A DNA stretch of 64,000 bases from Mesorhizobium japonicum MAFF 303099 (GCF_000009625.1 NC_002678.2:1798001-1862000), one strand, 5' to 3'. Positions 9,338-18,211 are shown, numbered from the stretch's first letter. Made by a program: numbers and translations. The notes: a model not told the origin generated them from the sequence alone.

Positions 9338-10267
9338 ATGACCACCATCACCGCAAGCACCACCGCCCCGCCCCGTGCCCGAAAGCTGGTCGGTGCCGGC
9401 CGCCGGCAGTGGATCGGCCTCATCTATGTCGCGCCGGCGGTGGCGCTGGTCATGGTGTTCTTCGTCATCCCGCTCGGCATGACGGCGTGGATGTCGCTGC
9501 ACAACTGGCCGCTGATGGGCGAGCATACCTTCATCGGGCTCGACAATTACTGGGCGATCCTGCGCGACACCAGGTTCTGGAATGCACTCAAATTTACCGG
9601 CTACTACACAGTGGTCGTCACCATCGCGATCTTCGCCGTCGCCTTTCCCCTGGCGATCTTCATCGAAAAACCGCGGCCGCTGACCAACCTCTACCGCACC
9701 TTCTTCTTCATGCCGGCGGTGGTCGGTTTCGCCTCCGCGAGCCTGCTTTGGTCGTGGCTGCTCAACGTCGATTCCGGCCTGTTCAGCCCGGCTGCCTACG
9801 ACCTCGGCCTGATCGACAGGAAGTTCAACCTGCTCGCCACCTTCCAGCCGGCCTTCTGGTCGATCATCGCCATGGTGGTGTGGAAGGTCGCCGGCTTCAC
9901 CATGATCATCCTGATGACCGGCCTGCAATCGATCCCGCAGGATCTGCAGGAGGCCGCCGTCATCGACGGCGCAGGACCGTTCGCCAGGTTCCGGGCGATC
10001 ACCTTGCCGCTGATGCGCCGCACGCTGGCGCTGGCGCTGATCCTGTCGGTCGCGGGCTCGATCCTCGCCTTCGACCAGTTCTACATCATCCTGCGCGGCG
10101 GCCCGCGTAACCAGACGCTGACGGCGGTCTACTGGATCTTCAACCAGTCCTTCGTGTCGTTCAAGCTAGGCTATGGCGCGGCACTGTCCATGGTGCTGCT
10201 GGTCATCCTGGTGGCGCTCAGCCTCATCCAGCTGTGGCTGCTGCGCAAGCCCGAGGGGCTCGACTGA
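9338..10267 (+). CDS. Sugar ABC transporter permease (MalF/UgpA-type)
   Basis: This 309-residue inner-membrane protein has six predicted spans and the EAA loop LQEAAVIDGAGPFARFRAIT-LPLM near residue 205, which contacts the ATPase. The start at 9338 is chosen because the longer frame would translate through the REP-like repeat. The gene ends in a TGATG overlap with the second permease, so the two are translationally coupled. It forms half of the channel for the sugar captured by the upstream binding protein. Confidence 0.95.
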   Translation: MTTITASTTAPPRARKLVGAGRRQWIGLIYVAPAVALVMVFFVIPLGMTAWMSLHNWPLMGEHTFIGLDNYWAILRDTRFWNALKFTGYYTVVVTIAIFAVAFPLAIFIEKPRPLTNLYRTFFFMPAVVGFASASLLWSWLLNVDSGLFSPAAYDLGLIDRKFNLLATFQPAFWSIIAMVVWKVAGFTMIILMTGLQSIPQDLQEAAVIDGAGPFARFRAITLPLMRRTLALALILSVAGSILAFDQFYIILRGGPRNQTLTAVYWIFNQSFVSFKLGYGAALSMVLLVILVALSLIQLWLLRKPEGLD

Positions 10268-11124
10268 TGGCGCAAGCGATTTCAGCCAGGGGCAAGCTCG
10301 CCGCACGCCTGGCCAGGCACTCCACCGGCATCATCGCCTCGCTGCTGTTCCTGGCGCCGATCGTGTGGACGGCGCTGTCGGCCTTCAAGCCCGCGGCCGA
10401 AGCGCGCCTGCCGCCGCTGCCGCCCTGGCCGACCACGGGCGTCTCGCTGGAAAACTATGCCACGCTCAACTCCTTCGGCGACGGGCTCTGGGTCTCGGCG
10501 CAAAACAGCATCTACGTCTCGGTGATGACTGTCCTTTTGTCGGTCATCGTCAGCGTGCTGGCCGGCTACGGCTTTTCGCGCTTCCGCTTTCCGTTCAAGG
10601 ACCTGTTCTTCGTCCTCATCCTGTCGACGATCATGATCCCGTTCCAGTCGATCCTGACGCCGATCTTCCTGGTGCTGACCAGGCTTGGCCTGCACAACAC
10701 GCTGACCGGCCTGGTCGGCGTCTATGTGACGCTGCAATTGCCGTTTTCGATCTTCATGATGCGCAACGCCTTCGACGCCGTGCCGCGCGAGATCGAGGAG
10801 GCCGCGCGCATGGACGGCGCCGGCAACGCCACCATGCTTTTGAAGGTCATGCTGCCGCTGGTCTGGCCGGGCGTCGTCACCATCGCGCTGTTCGCCTTTC
10901 TCGGCGCCTGGAACGAATTCCTCGCCGCGCTGGTGCTGATGACCGACCAGTCCAAATTCACGCTGCCAGTGATGATGACGGCACTGCAGTCGGGCCGCTT
11001 CGGCGCCATCGACTGGGGCGCCGTGCAGGCGGGCGTAACCGTGATGATGGTGCCGTGCCTGATCCTGTTCCTTGCTTTGCAGCGCTTCTACATCCGCGGC
11101 CTGATGGCCGGGGCCGTCAAATAG
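10267..11124 (+). CDS. Sugar ABC transporter permease (MalG/UgpE-type)
   Basis: The 285-residue protein is the second channel subunit, with about six spans and the EAA motif EIEEAARMDGAGNATMLLKV near residue 180. ATG 10267 overlaps the preceding stop by one base. It ends with the usual MalG-type tail (LQRFYIRGLMAGAVK). No ATP-binding gene follows: the next cistron, 18 bases on, is the GH127 enzyme. A shared MsmK/UgpC-type ATPase encoded elsewhere must be presumed. Confidence 0.95.
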   Translation: MAQAISARGKLAARLARHSTGIIASLLFLAPIVWTALSAFKPAAEARLPPLPPWPTTGVSLENYATLNSFGDGLWVSAQNSIYVSVMTVLLSVIVSVLAGYGFSRFRFPFKDLFFVLILSTIMIPFQSILTPIFLVLTRLGLHNTLTGLVGVYVTLQLPFSIFMMRNAFDAVPREIEEAARMDGAGNATMLLKVMLPLVWPGVVTIALFAFLGAWNEFLAALVLMTDQSKFTLPVMMTALQSGRFGAIDWGAVQAGVTVMMVPCLILFLALQRFYIRGLMAGAVK

Positions 11125-11142
11125 ACAGAACGGAGTGAGTTC

Positions 11143-13131
11143 ATGACCGCATCGCCATCCCCCCGCCCCACCACGAAGGGCAAGCCGAAACTCGCCTTCC
11201 GGCCGCTGCCGGTGCCGCAGGTCGATGTGCACGGCTTCTGGGGCGACCGCGCCGACGCGGTGGCCACCCGCACCGCCGACATCCTCTACGAACGCTGCGT
11301 CGAGGCGCGCATGCTGGAGCAGATCGATCCGGACCGCCCCTCGCCCGGCATCGTCATCCCCTTCCATTCACCCTCGCCCGATGAAGCGGACCGCCAAGGC
11401 GCCGAATTCACCGGCTCGACGGTGACGACGCAGATGTTCTGGGATTCCGATCTCGGCAAGACGATCGAGACCGCGGCCTATTCGCTCTACCGGCGCAAGA
11501 ACCCGCAACTGGAGAAGAAGATCGACGCCGTCATCGACATGTACGGCAAGCTGCAGCAGGAGGACGGCTATCTCTCCAGCTGGTACCAGCGCATCCAGCC
11601 CGGCAAGCGCTGGACAAACCTGCGCGACTGCCACGAGCTCTATTGCGCCGGGCACCTGATCGAGGGCGCGGTCGCCTATTACCAGGCGACGGGCAAGCGC
11701 AAGCTGCTCGACATTATGTGCCGCTATGCCGACCACATCGCCTCGGTGCTGGGGCCTGAACCCGACAAGAAGAAAGGCTATTGCGGCCACGAGGAGATCG
11801 AACTGGCGCTGGTCAAGCTGGCGCGGGTGACCGGCGAGCAGAAATATATGGATCTGGCGAAGTACTTCATCGACCAGCGCGGCCAACAGCCGCATTATTT
11901 CGACGAGGAGGCGCGCGCCCGTGGCGCCGACCCAAGAGCCTATCATTTCAAGACCTATGAATACAGCCAGTCGCACAGACCGGTGCGCGAGCAGGACAAG
12001 GTCGTCGGCCATGCGGTGCGGGCGATGTACCTCTACTCGGGCATGGCCGACATCGCCACCGAATATGGCGACGACAGCCTGCGCGTCGCCCTCGACCGGC
12101 TGTGGGACGACCTCACCACGAAGAACCTGTACATCACCGGCGGGCTTGGGCCGTCGGCGCACAATGAGGGTTTCACCAGCGACTACGACCTGCCCAACGA
12201 GAGCGCCTATGCCGAGACCTGCGCCGCCGTCGGCCTGGTGTTCTGGGCGAGCCGCATGCTCGGCATGGGGCCGAACGCCCGCTACGCCGACATGATGGAG
12301 CGCGCGCTCTACAATGGCTCGATCTCCGGCCTGTCGCTCGACGGCTCGCTGTTCTTCTACGAGAACCCGCTGGAAAGCCGGGGCCGGCACAACAGGTGGA
12401 AATGGCACCGCTGCCCTTGCTGTCCGCCCAATGTCGGGCGCATGGTCGCCTCGATCGGCAGCTATTTCTACAGCCTGGCGGATGATGCACTGGCCGTTCA
12501 CCTCTACGGCGATTCCACCGCCCGCTTCGACATTGCGAGCACGCCGGTGCAGCTCACGCAAGCAAGCCGCTATCCCTGGGACGGCGCCGTGGAGATCACG
12601 GTCGAGCCGCAGGCGCCGGTCGAGTTCACGCTGCATCTACGCATCCCGGCATGGAGCAGCAGTGCGACGCTTGAGATCAATGGCGAGGCGGTCGACCTCG
12701 AAGACATGACCAGCGACGGTTATGCCGCGATCCGGCGCAGCTGGCAGAAGGGCGACCGCGTCCGGCTCGACCTCGAAATGCCGATCGAGCGGCTCTACGC
12801 CAATCCCGAGGTCCGGCAGGATGCCGGCCGCGTCGCGCTGTCGCGCGGGCCGCTGATCTACTGCGTCGAGGCATCGGACAATGACGGCCGGCTGCATCGC
12901 CTGACCCTGCCGCGCACGGCAAGCATAGACGCGCATGAAGCGCCCGAACTGCTGGGCGGCGTGGTGACGCTTTCAGCGAAGGCGCGGGCCGATGCAGGCG
13001 ACGGCTGGCAGGACGGACTCTACCGGCGCGAGCCGCCGGCCAGCGTCGAGACGCGCCTGACCGCCATCCCCTATTACGCCTGGGACAACCGCGAGCCCGG
13101 CGAGATGCTGGTGTGGCTGCGGGACGGCTGA
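11143..13131 (+). CDS. GH127 beta-L-arabinofuranosidase
   Basis: The 662-residue protein fits family GH127 (formerly DUF1680). Residues 356-361 read YAETCA and residues 423-430 read RCPCCPPN; in the HypBA1 family the Glu and three cysteines in these segments bind zinc, one cysteine being the nucleophile. The N-terminal half is an alpha/alpha-barrel and the C-terminal part (from about 500) is beta-sandwich-like. There is no signal peptide, so it should act in the cytoplasm on imported beta-L-arabinofuranosides. It is the last gene of the LacI-SBP-permease operon, with a GGAG site before ATG 11143. Confidence 0.92.
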   Translation: MTASPSPRPTTKGKPKLAFRPLPVPQVDVHGFWGDRADAVATRTADILYERCVEARMLEQIDPDRPSPGIVIPFHSPSPDEADRQGAEFTGSTVTTQMFWDSDLGKTIETAAYSLYRRKNPQLEKKIDAVIDMYGKLQQEDGYLSSWYQRIQPGKRWTNLRDCHELYCAGHLIEGAVAYYQATGKRKLLDIMCRYADHIASVLGPEPDKKKGYCGHEEIELALVKLARVTGEQKYMDLAKYFIDQRGQQPHYFDEEARARGADPRAYHFKTYEYSQSHRPVREQDKVVGHAVRAMYLYSGMADIATEYGDDSLRVALDRLWDDLTTKNLYITGGLGPSAHNEGFTSDYDLPNESAYAETCAAVGLVFWASRMLGMGPNARYADMMERALYNGSISGLSLDGSLFFYENPLESRGRHNRWKWHRCPCCPPNVGRMVASIGSYFYSLADDALAVHLYGDSTARFDIASTPVQLTQASRYPWDGAVEITVEPQAPVEFTLHLRIPAWSSSATLEINGEAVDLEDMTSDGYAAIRRSWQKGDRVRLDLEMPIERLYANPEVRQDAGRVALSRGPLIYCVEASDNDGRLHRLTLPRTASIDAHEAPELLGGVVTLSAKARADAGDGWQDGLYRREPPASVETRLTAIPYYAWDNREPGEMLVWLRDG

Positions 13132-13148
13132 GGCCTCCCGCTGCTCGA

Positions 13149-14240
13149 CTATGTCCGGCTTGATTGGGCGGCGGCGGGCAGCGCCACGCTCTGTGCCGCT
13201 TGCGGCGCGCTGTTGTCGATATGCGCCCAGGCCGGCCGCTCGAACAGGAACATGCCGAAGCCCACGCGCTGGATGATGAGGTAGAGCACGACAGGGCTGA
13301 TGATCGAGACCAGCAGCACCGCCAGGCTGAGCATGCCGGTGTCGGTCAGCATACCGCTTGCCAGTGCGGCGCCACGGAACAGCGACATCGGGATGGTGAA
13401 GGCGACATAGACGACCAGCGAATGTTCGCCGAGCCAGCGCAGCCATTCCATGACAGGGAATGTCGAGAGCAAGCCTCCAAGCACGCAGAGCGCCACCGCG
13501 CCGGCGACGGCCAAAGTAAGATGCAGCGGCGGCCATGCCGCCAGCCCCATCTGAATGCCGACCGGCTGCATGGCATAGCCCGGCGAATAGACGAGCAGGC
13601 CGTTGATAACTGCCCATAAAGCCAGGCCGGCGACGGCCAGCGCCGGGCGGGGCTGCGTCCATTCGACGAGCCGGAACACCGGCGGCGCCATGACGAAGCC
13701 GACATAGAAGAACACGAAATAGGCCGCGAACTGTTCGACCGCATAGCTGTCGGGATGCGGCGCCCACATCTGCAGTCCGGCAGCGATCGGGATGACGATC
13801 CAGGCCGGCACACGAAACTGCCGCAAGAGCTTGGCGGTAAGGCCGAACACCGCCAGCATGTAGATGAACCACAGCACGCCATAAGGCTGGACGACGGCCA
13901 TCGCGAGATCGTGCAGCATGCCGCCGGGATCGCGGCTGAAGATGCCGATCTTCAACCCGATGGAGATGATCGCCCACAGCACGTAGAAATAGAGATGGTG
14001 GACGACGCGCCGGTCGAAGTAGCGCCGCCACGGCCGGTCGATCACCTGCGACAGGAACAGGCCGGAGATCAGGAAGAATTCCGGCATGCGGAACGGCGTC
14101 GCGAAGCCGATGACATAATGCAGGAAGCCGACGCCGCCCGTGTACTCGCCCGTGTTGTAGGCCGCGTACATCATGACCACGAGGATGATCGAGAGGCCTT
14201 TGGCCGTGTCCACCCACGGCATGCGCATCGGGCTGTTCAT
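13149..14240 (-). CDS. Acyltransferase family 3 membrane protein
   Basis: The protein (363 residues from ATG 14240) begins with the family signature MPWVDTAKGLSIILVVMMYA and has about ten membrane spans; RMPEFFLISGLFLS is the typical second-helix motif. Such enzymes move acyl groups (acetyl, succinyl) onto exported glycans or glycolipids (OpgC, NodX, Oac types). The acceptor is unknown here. A longer start at 14291 is possible, but family members begin close to the WVDxAKG motif. It is convergent with the GH127 gene, 17 bases away, with no evidence of functional link. Confidence 0.88.
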   Translation of the reverse strand: MNSPMRMPWVDTAKGLSIILVVMMYAAYNTGEYTGGVGFLHYVIGFATPFRMPEFFLISGLFLSQVIDRPWRRYFDRRVVHHLYFYVLWAIISIGLKIGIFSRDPGGMLHDLAMAVVQPYGVLWFIYMLAVFGLTAKLLRQFRVPAWIVIPIAAGLQMWAPHPDSYAVEQFAAYFVFFYVGFVMAPPVFRLVEWTQPRPALAVAGLALWAVINGLLVYSPGYAMQPVGIQMGLAAWPPLHLTLAVAGAVALCVLGGLLSTFPVMEWLRWLGEHSLVVYVAFTIPMSLFRGAALASGMLTDTGMLSLAVLLVSIISPVVLYLIIQRVGFGMFLFERPAWAHIDNSAPQAAQSVALPAAAQSSRT

Positions 14241-14417
14241 GGCAAATCCATCCGGGGCCGGCCGAGGCGGCCAGCCATCATCCGGCGACATCTAGCACCA
14301 TCAGGCTTCCCAGATCGTAAACATGGAAGGTCTTGGGGTGGCAGGATGGCGGCGCCTAAGTCGTGAACTCACAGAGTATGACAGCGATGGGGTGGGAAAC
14401 AGAGTGATGGGGTTGGC

Positions 14418-14714
14418 TTAGCCCTCCACTTCCCATTTTAGTTGGCTGGCGTCGACTGCGTCTGATCCCATATGCTCAACAAAATAGTCTCGTATCCTCT
14501 GGCGATGCCGATCCCATCGGGGAGACATTCGCACACTCTCACTCTCATACTCAGCTAGAAATACCCATTCCACGAATTGATCCGCTGTAACATTACCGGA
14601 TTGTGGAATAAAATCGGTGACATCCATGAACTTGTCGCCGTGCATTCCTCCGCAATAGCCATGCCCAGCACAGACCGCATGCATAAGCGAGTAAAATCTA
14701 TTATTTTCTTTCAT
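14418..14714 (-). CDS. Orphan hypothetical protein (98 aa), low-GC region
   Basis: The 98-residue product has a Cys/His-rich N-terminal part (HAVCAGHGYCGGMHGD) and an acidic, aromatic middle (FVEWVFLAEYESESVRM), ending KWEVEG. No family is recognised. The gene and its flanks use far more A/T-ending codons than neighbouring genes, which suggests acquisition by transfer. The Cys-x5-Cys-x2-His arrangement could bind a metal, which is speculation. About 145 bases upstream hold no convincing gene. Confidence 0.55.
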   Translation of the reverse strand: MKENNRFYSLMHAVCAGHGYCGGMHGDKFMDVTDFIPQSGNVTADQFVEWVFLAEYESESVRMSPRWDRHRQRIRDYFVEHMGSDAVDASQLKWEVEG

Positions 14715-14859
14715 GAAAATGCGCGATGATGAAGCGGAATGCCTACGCGCGCTGGCGCAATATATCCTTCTTGGGCGTAGGTCCGCAATGGGCCGTCTTC
14801 CGACCGAGACTCTTGGCGCGCAACCTCGTCGAGCGGTTACGCGACAATGAGACTACGCC

Positions 14860-15252
14860 CTAGCGCTTGGCCTTCGACTTGTTCAGCGCCACGGCAGCCC
14901 GCACCAGCGCCTTCAGCGCCTCTTCGTCGACCTCCTCACCCTTCTGAAAATCGATCGCCCGCCGCGTATTGCCGTCGAGGCTGGAGTTGAACAGGCGGGC
15001 GGGATCGGGCAGCGCCGCGCCCTTGGCGAAGGTCAGCTTGACGACGCTCTTGTAGGTCTCGCCGGTGCAGATCATGCCGTCATGCTCCCACACCGGCACG
15101 CCGCGCCACTTCCAGGTCTCGACCACGTCGGGATCGGCTTGATGGATGAGCGCGCGCAGCCGGGCCAGCATCTCGCCGCGCCAGTCGCCGAGTTCCATGA
15201 TCCTGCCGTCGATCAGTTCGGAGGGAGATTTGCTCTCCTGCAATCCGGTCAT
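14860..15252 (-). CDS. DUF1801 domain protein (130 aa)
   Basis: The protein carries the DUF1801 (YdhG-like, frataxin-like fold) pattern: LRALIHQADPDVVETWKWRGVPVWEHDGMICTGETYKSVVKLTF and a C-terminal ARLFNSSLDGNTRRAIDF. The start at 15252 has GAGGAG nine bases upstream. It is the last gene of a six-gene minus-strand set starting with an ArsR regulator at 17261. The biochemical role of the family is unsettled. Confidence 0.85.
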   Translation of the reverse strand: MTGLQESKSPSELIDGRIMELGDWRGEMLARLRALIHQADPDVVETWKWRGVPVWEHDGMICTGETYKSVVKLTFAKGAALPDPARLFNSSLDGNTRRAIDFQKGEEVDEEALKALVRAAVALNKSKAKR

Positions 15253-15286
15253 GCTGCTTCTCCTCAAAACATGAACAATAGCGCGC

Positions 15287-15715
15287 TCACATGCGCTCGC
15301 CAGGCAATTGGCTGGCCTGCTTTACCCAGGCGCTGAATTGCGCCTCGTCGAACGCGTCGTCCTCATGGATGTCGAGGTAGCGCGTGTCCCGGCTTCGGGA
15401 TTCGCCCGGCGGCGCCGGCTTCAGCGACGCGCCGCGAAAGAAGGCCACCTTGATATATCCTGTGAGGCAATGGAGGCCGAGGAACCAGCCCTCGCCTTCG
15501 ATACCATAGAGCGGCGAGTTCCATTTGACCGCCTTGTGCACGCCGGGCACGGCGCGCTCGATGAGTGCGTCGAGCCGCCCGCCCATCTCGCGCATCCAGC
15601 CCGGCATCGCCGCGATATAGGCCTGCACGGGAGCATCGCCATAACCCTTGGCGATCTGCGGATTGCCGCCCGAAAGCAGCTTCCGCTCGGCCTTGGCAGC
15701 GGTCGATTTGGCCAT
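15287..15715 (-). CDS. DUF1801 domain protein (142 aa)
   Basis: A second DUF1801 protein: AAMPGWMREMGGRLDALIERAVPGVHKAVKWNSPLYGIEGEGWFLGLHCLTGYIKVAFFRGASL matches the family, and ESRSRDTRYLDIHEDDAFDE is its usual C-terminal region. AGGAGG lies eight bases before ATG 15715. It lies between a small membrane protein and the other DUF1801 gene, in the same direction, so it belongs to the ArsR-led set. Function is unknown. Confidence 0.88.
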   Translation of the reverse strand: MAKSTAAKAERKLLSGGNPQIAKGYGDAPVQAYIAAMPGWMREMGGRLDALIERAVPGVHKAVKWNSPLYGIEGEGWFLGLHCLTGYIKVAFFRGASLKPAPPGESRSRDTRYLDIHEDDAFDEAQFSAWVKQASQLPGERM

Positions 15716-15726
15716 GCGCTTTCCTC

Positions 15727-15948
15727 CTATCCGTTGACCCGCTGTGTGTTGCGTCCTTTCGCGACATAGGGCAGCACGAACATATAAAGGCCGCTGAACA
15801 GCATAAGGAAGAGCGGCGGCAGTGGCGAATAGACCACCCAGGCGGGCGGCTGTCCAAACGCCATGGTGACGAAATTGGCGACGACGGTCGCCGTGAAGAT
15901 GATCGACAGCCAGCGATGCGCCTGCCTGATCCATGTGCTCCAGTCCAA
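15727..15948 (-). CDS. Small membrane protein, two spans (73 aa)
   Basis: The frame starts at TTG 15948, six bases after a strong GGGAGG site, and encodes 73 residues with two hydrophobic segments (IIFTATVVANFVTMAF and LPPLFLMLFSGLYMFVLPYV) and a short polar tail. No family name is certain. It lies 11 bases before the DUF1801 gene at 15715 and follows the VOC gene, so it is part of the same operon. Confidence 0.75.
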   Translation of the reverse strand: MDWSTWIRQAHRWLSIIFTATVVANFVTMAFGQPPAWVVYSPLPPLFLMLFSGLYMFVLPYVAKGRNTQRVNG

Positions 15949-15983
15949 GATGACCTCCCGTGAAACGTGTGAAACCGGGGGCG

Positions 15984-16376
15984 CTACCAGCGCGCCAGTT
16001 GCGTGATCTGGATGAGATTGCCGCAGCCGTCGTTGAGCTTGGCGATGGTCGAGCCGGTCACCTCGGTCGGCGCCATGGCGAAGATGCCGCCGCGCGCCTT
16101 GATGCGCTCATGATCGCCCTTGATGTCGTCGGTGAAGAACATCACCGCCGGCTGGCCCTGCTCGAACATCGCCTGCTGGTAGGCCTTGGCCGCCGGTTTG
16201 TCGTTGAGCGCCAGCTGCAGCTCGGTGCCCTCGGGTTCGTCCGGCGAGGCGACCGTCAGCCAGCGGAACGGCCCATTGCTGAAATCGGCCTTCTTGGTCA
16301 GGCCGAGCACGCCGGTGTAGAAGGCAAGCGCCTTTTCCTGCTCGTCGACATAGATGCTGGTCAGTTTGATCTTCAT
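15984..16376 (-). CDS. VOC (glyoxalase-fold) family protein
   Basis: This 130-residue protein has the vicinal-oxygen-chelate pattern, beginning MKIKLTSIYVDEQEKALAFYTGVLGL and ending DGCGNLIQITQL. It is a single-domain bleomycin-resistance/glyoxalase-like protein; substrate unknown. The cluster ArsR-SRPBCC-VOC-DUF1801 is common in soil bacteria and often includes such genes as a group. A 60-bp dispersed repeat lies just upstream (16449-16508). Confidence 0.9.
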   Translation of the reverse strand: MKIKLTSIYVDEQEKALAFYTGVLGLTKKADFSNGPFRWLTVASPDEPEGTELQLALNDKPAAKAYQQAMFEQGQPAVMFFTDDIKGDHERIKARGGIFAMAPTEVTGSTIAKLNDGCGNLIQITQLARW

Positions 16377-16448
16377 CGTCTTTCTCCATAGGTTTTGCTG
16401 GCGGTGGACCGCCCGGTGAAGTCGGGTGTCGGGTTCGATCGGCCGGCG

Positions 16449-16508
16449 GAGCAATTCCAGGAAAAGTGTGAAACGGTTTTCCGTTCGGAATTGCGTCAAA
16501 ACAACGAG
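16449..16508. repeat. 60-bp dispersed intergenic repeat, copy A
   Basis: A 60-base stretch starting GAGCAATTCC and ending GCGTCAAAACAACGAG aligns without gaps with 63129-63188 over its whole length, with roughly three quarters of bases identical. It lies between the VOC and SRPBCC genes. The element family is of unknown function. Confidence 0.75.
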
Positions 16509-16509
16509 T

Positions 16510-16941
16510 CTAGTCCGTCCGGTCGAGAAGCTGCTCCAGCTTCTCGAAGAATTGCGGCCAACCCATCTTGGCGCCGCCATAGGCGCGCCGCTGATCGGGC
16601 CGGAAACCGGATTGCTCCATGCGCAGATGCGTTCCGGTTGGCGTCGGGGTGAGCGTGAAGGTCACCACGCTCCTGAGATCGAACGCCGGGTCCTGGTGCG
16701 CGAGGTTCCAGGTGTAGGACAGCGTCTTGTTCGGCTCGACGGCCAATACCTCGCAGTCGAGCACGCCGCCCCAATCGGCGCTGATGTTGAAGCGGTGGCC
16801 GACAGCGGGCTTGAAATCGTTCTTCATCAGCCACTCCTCGATCAGATGCGGTTGCGTCAGCGCGCGCCAGAGTTTTTCCGGCGGATGGGAAATCTGCCGC
16901 TCGACGACGACAGTGCGGTTTTCCGTGGCACTATCGTTCAC
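16510..16941 (-). CDS. SRPBCC (AHSA1-type) protein
   Basis: The 143-residue product has the activator-of-Hsp90/START-like pattern: VVVERQISHPPEKLWRALTQPHLIEEWLM and YTWNLAHQDPAFDLRSVVTFTLTPTPTGTHLRMEQSGF, ending GWPQFFEKLEQLL. Such proteins bind hydrophobic ligands. It starts at GTG 16941, overlapping the ArsR stop by four bases (GTGA), which shows translational coupling. The ArsR-SRPBCC pair is a widespread arrangement in which the regulator controls its partner. Confidence 0.92.
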   Translation of the reverse strand: MNDSATENRTVVVERQISHPPEKLWRALTQPHLIEEWLMKNDFKPAVGHRFNISADWGGVLDCEVLAVEPNKTLSYTWNLAHQDPAFDLRSVVTFTLTPTPTGTHLRMEQSGFRPDQRRAYGGAKMGWPQFFEKLEQLLDRTD

Positions 16942-17261
16942 TGGTCCATCCTTTTGAGCAAATCCTCGAGATCATCGAACCGAGCCTCCCAAAACCCGGC
17001 CATCTCACGTGTCCAGTCCATCAGCGGCGCCAGCGCGCCGAGCTGCGCACTGTAATGCGTCTGGCGACCCTCGTGGCGGTCGCGCACCAGCCCGGCCTGC
17101 TTGAGCACGCCCAGATGCTTCGACACGGCCGGCTGCGAGACGCCGGACTGGCTCGTCAGCGCGCCCACCGTCTGTTCACCCTGGCGGCACAGCCGTTCGA
17201 AGATCGCCCGCCTGGTCGGGTCGGCGAGCGTCCTGAAGAGCATGTCATGGGTATCAGGCAT
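16938..17261 (-). CDS. ArsR-family regulator
   Basis: The 107-residue winged-helix protein reads MLFRTLADPTRRAIFERLCRQGEQTVGALTSQSGVSQPAVSKHLGVLKQAGLV, the classical ArsR DNA-binding region. It lacks the CxC metal site of metal sensors and belongs to the type paired with SRPBCC proteins. It heads the six-gene set down to 14860 and probably represses it. A pair of AACC / GGTT half sites in the upstream 17270-17295 region could be its operator, but symmetry is imperfect. Confidence 0.93.
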   Translation of the reverse strand: MPDTHDMLFRTLADPTRRAIFERLCRQGEQTVGALTSQSGVSQPAVSKHLGVLKQAGLVRDRHEGRQTHYSAQLGALAPLMDWTREMAGFWEARFDDLEDLLKRMDQ

Positions 17262-17359
17262 CTCAGATCGATAACCCGTTGGCTATTGGTTTACGTATAA
17301 CCGCAGAGATATATGTTCGTCAAGCGGAAGATCGGAGCGCCCGAAATATCGGCGGGCGG

Positions 17360-18091
17360 CTAGGGAGCCGCATGGGTGCGGCCGATCTCCTGCGCCACCA
17401 GTTCCTGCAACTGCCATAGATTGCGGTCGCGTATGCCGCAGGCGTCAAGGTGGCGGATCGTCTCGAACAGATATTGCGCGCCCGAGCCCCAGTGGCCGAC
17501 GGCCCTGGCCAAAGTCGCCGCGACCGCGGACTTGTCGAGCTTGCCGGCATAGCGCGGATTGGCCGGATCGACGACAAAGCCGAGCGCACGGCTCGCCCCG
17601 CCTTCCGTGCTGACCTGCAGCCAGCGCGGCACGTTGACGGCGGGCAGAATGGTCATCTCGCGGCGCAGCAGCGCTTCCAGATTTTCGGCGACCGGCGCGG
17701 CGATCTCGAACACCATGCCCTGGCACTGGCCGCCACGATCGAGCGCCATCATCAGGCCGGGCTGCTCGAGCGTGCCGCGAAAGCGCTGCACCGTGAAGCA
17801 GAATGACCGGTGCCAGCCGCGCGCCACCGCCCGCTCGCCACCCCTGACCTCGCCGGCCGGCTTCCACAGCAGCGAGCCATAGGCGAACAGCTTCAGCGGT
17901 CCAGGCGGTGCCGAGGCCAGGATCTCGTCGCGAAACCGCGCATAGTCGGCGTCCAGCATATGGACCATGCCCGGCGTCGGCCCGGCATCCTCGACCACCC
18001 GCATGGTCCGCGCCACCAGCGCCTCGGTCAGCGCCATCGGCGTCTTGCGCGGTACGGACTTGCCCGGTGCGGCGGAAATGGCCTTGTTCAT
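17360..18091 (-). CDS. chaC: Gamma-glutamylcyclotransferase, ChaC-like
   Basis: The 243-residue protein contains the ChaC substrate-binding signature LKLFAYGSLLWKP (about residue 66) followed by RGWHRSFCF and QCQGMVFEIA. ChaC enzymes degrade glutathione to 5-oxoproline and Cys-Gly in the cytoplasm. The expected catalytic Glu is likely in the ALLRREM region. The gene stands alone between the ArsR cluster and hsp20. GGGAG lies about eight bases before ATG 18091. The name chaC reflects the family, not proven orthology. Confidence 0.9.
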   Translation of the reverse strand: MNKAISAAPGKSVPRKTPMALTEALVARTMRVVEDAGPTPGMVHMLDADYARFRDEILASAPPGPLKLFAYGSLLWKPAGEVRGGERAVARGWHRSFCFTVQRFRGTLEQPGLMMALDRGGQCQGMVFEIAAPVAENLEALLRREMTILPAVNVPRWLQVSTEGGASRALGFVVDPANPRYAGKLDKSAVAATLARAVGHWGSGAQYLFETIRHLDACGIRDRNLWQLQELVAQEIGRTHAAP

Positions 18092-18211
18092 CCTTGCGCT
18101 CCCAGCCTTGCCGCCATGTTGCCGAAGGCTGGGGGATTCTCAAGGGCGACCGGCGCGAAATCCGCCGGTCAATGCCGGGCGTGCGCGGCACGCACGCCCG
18201 GCAGGTCTGTT

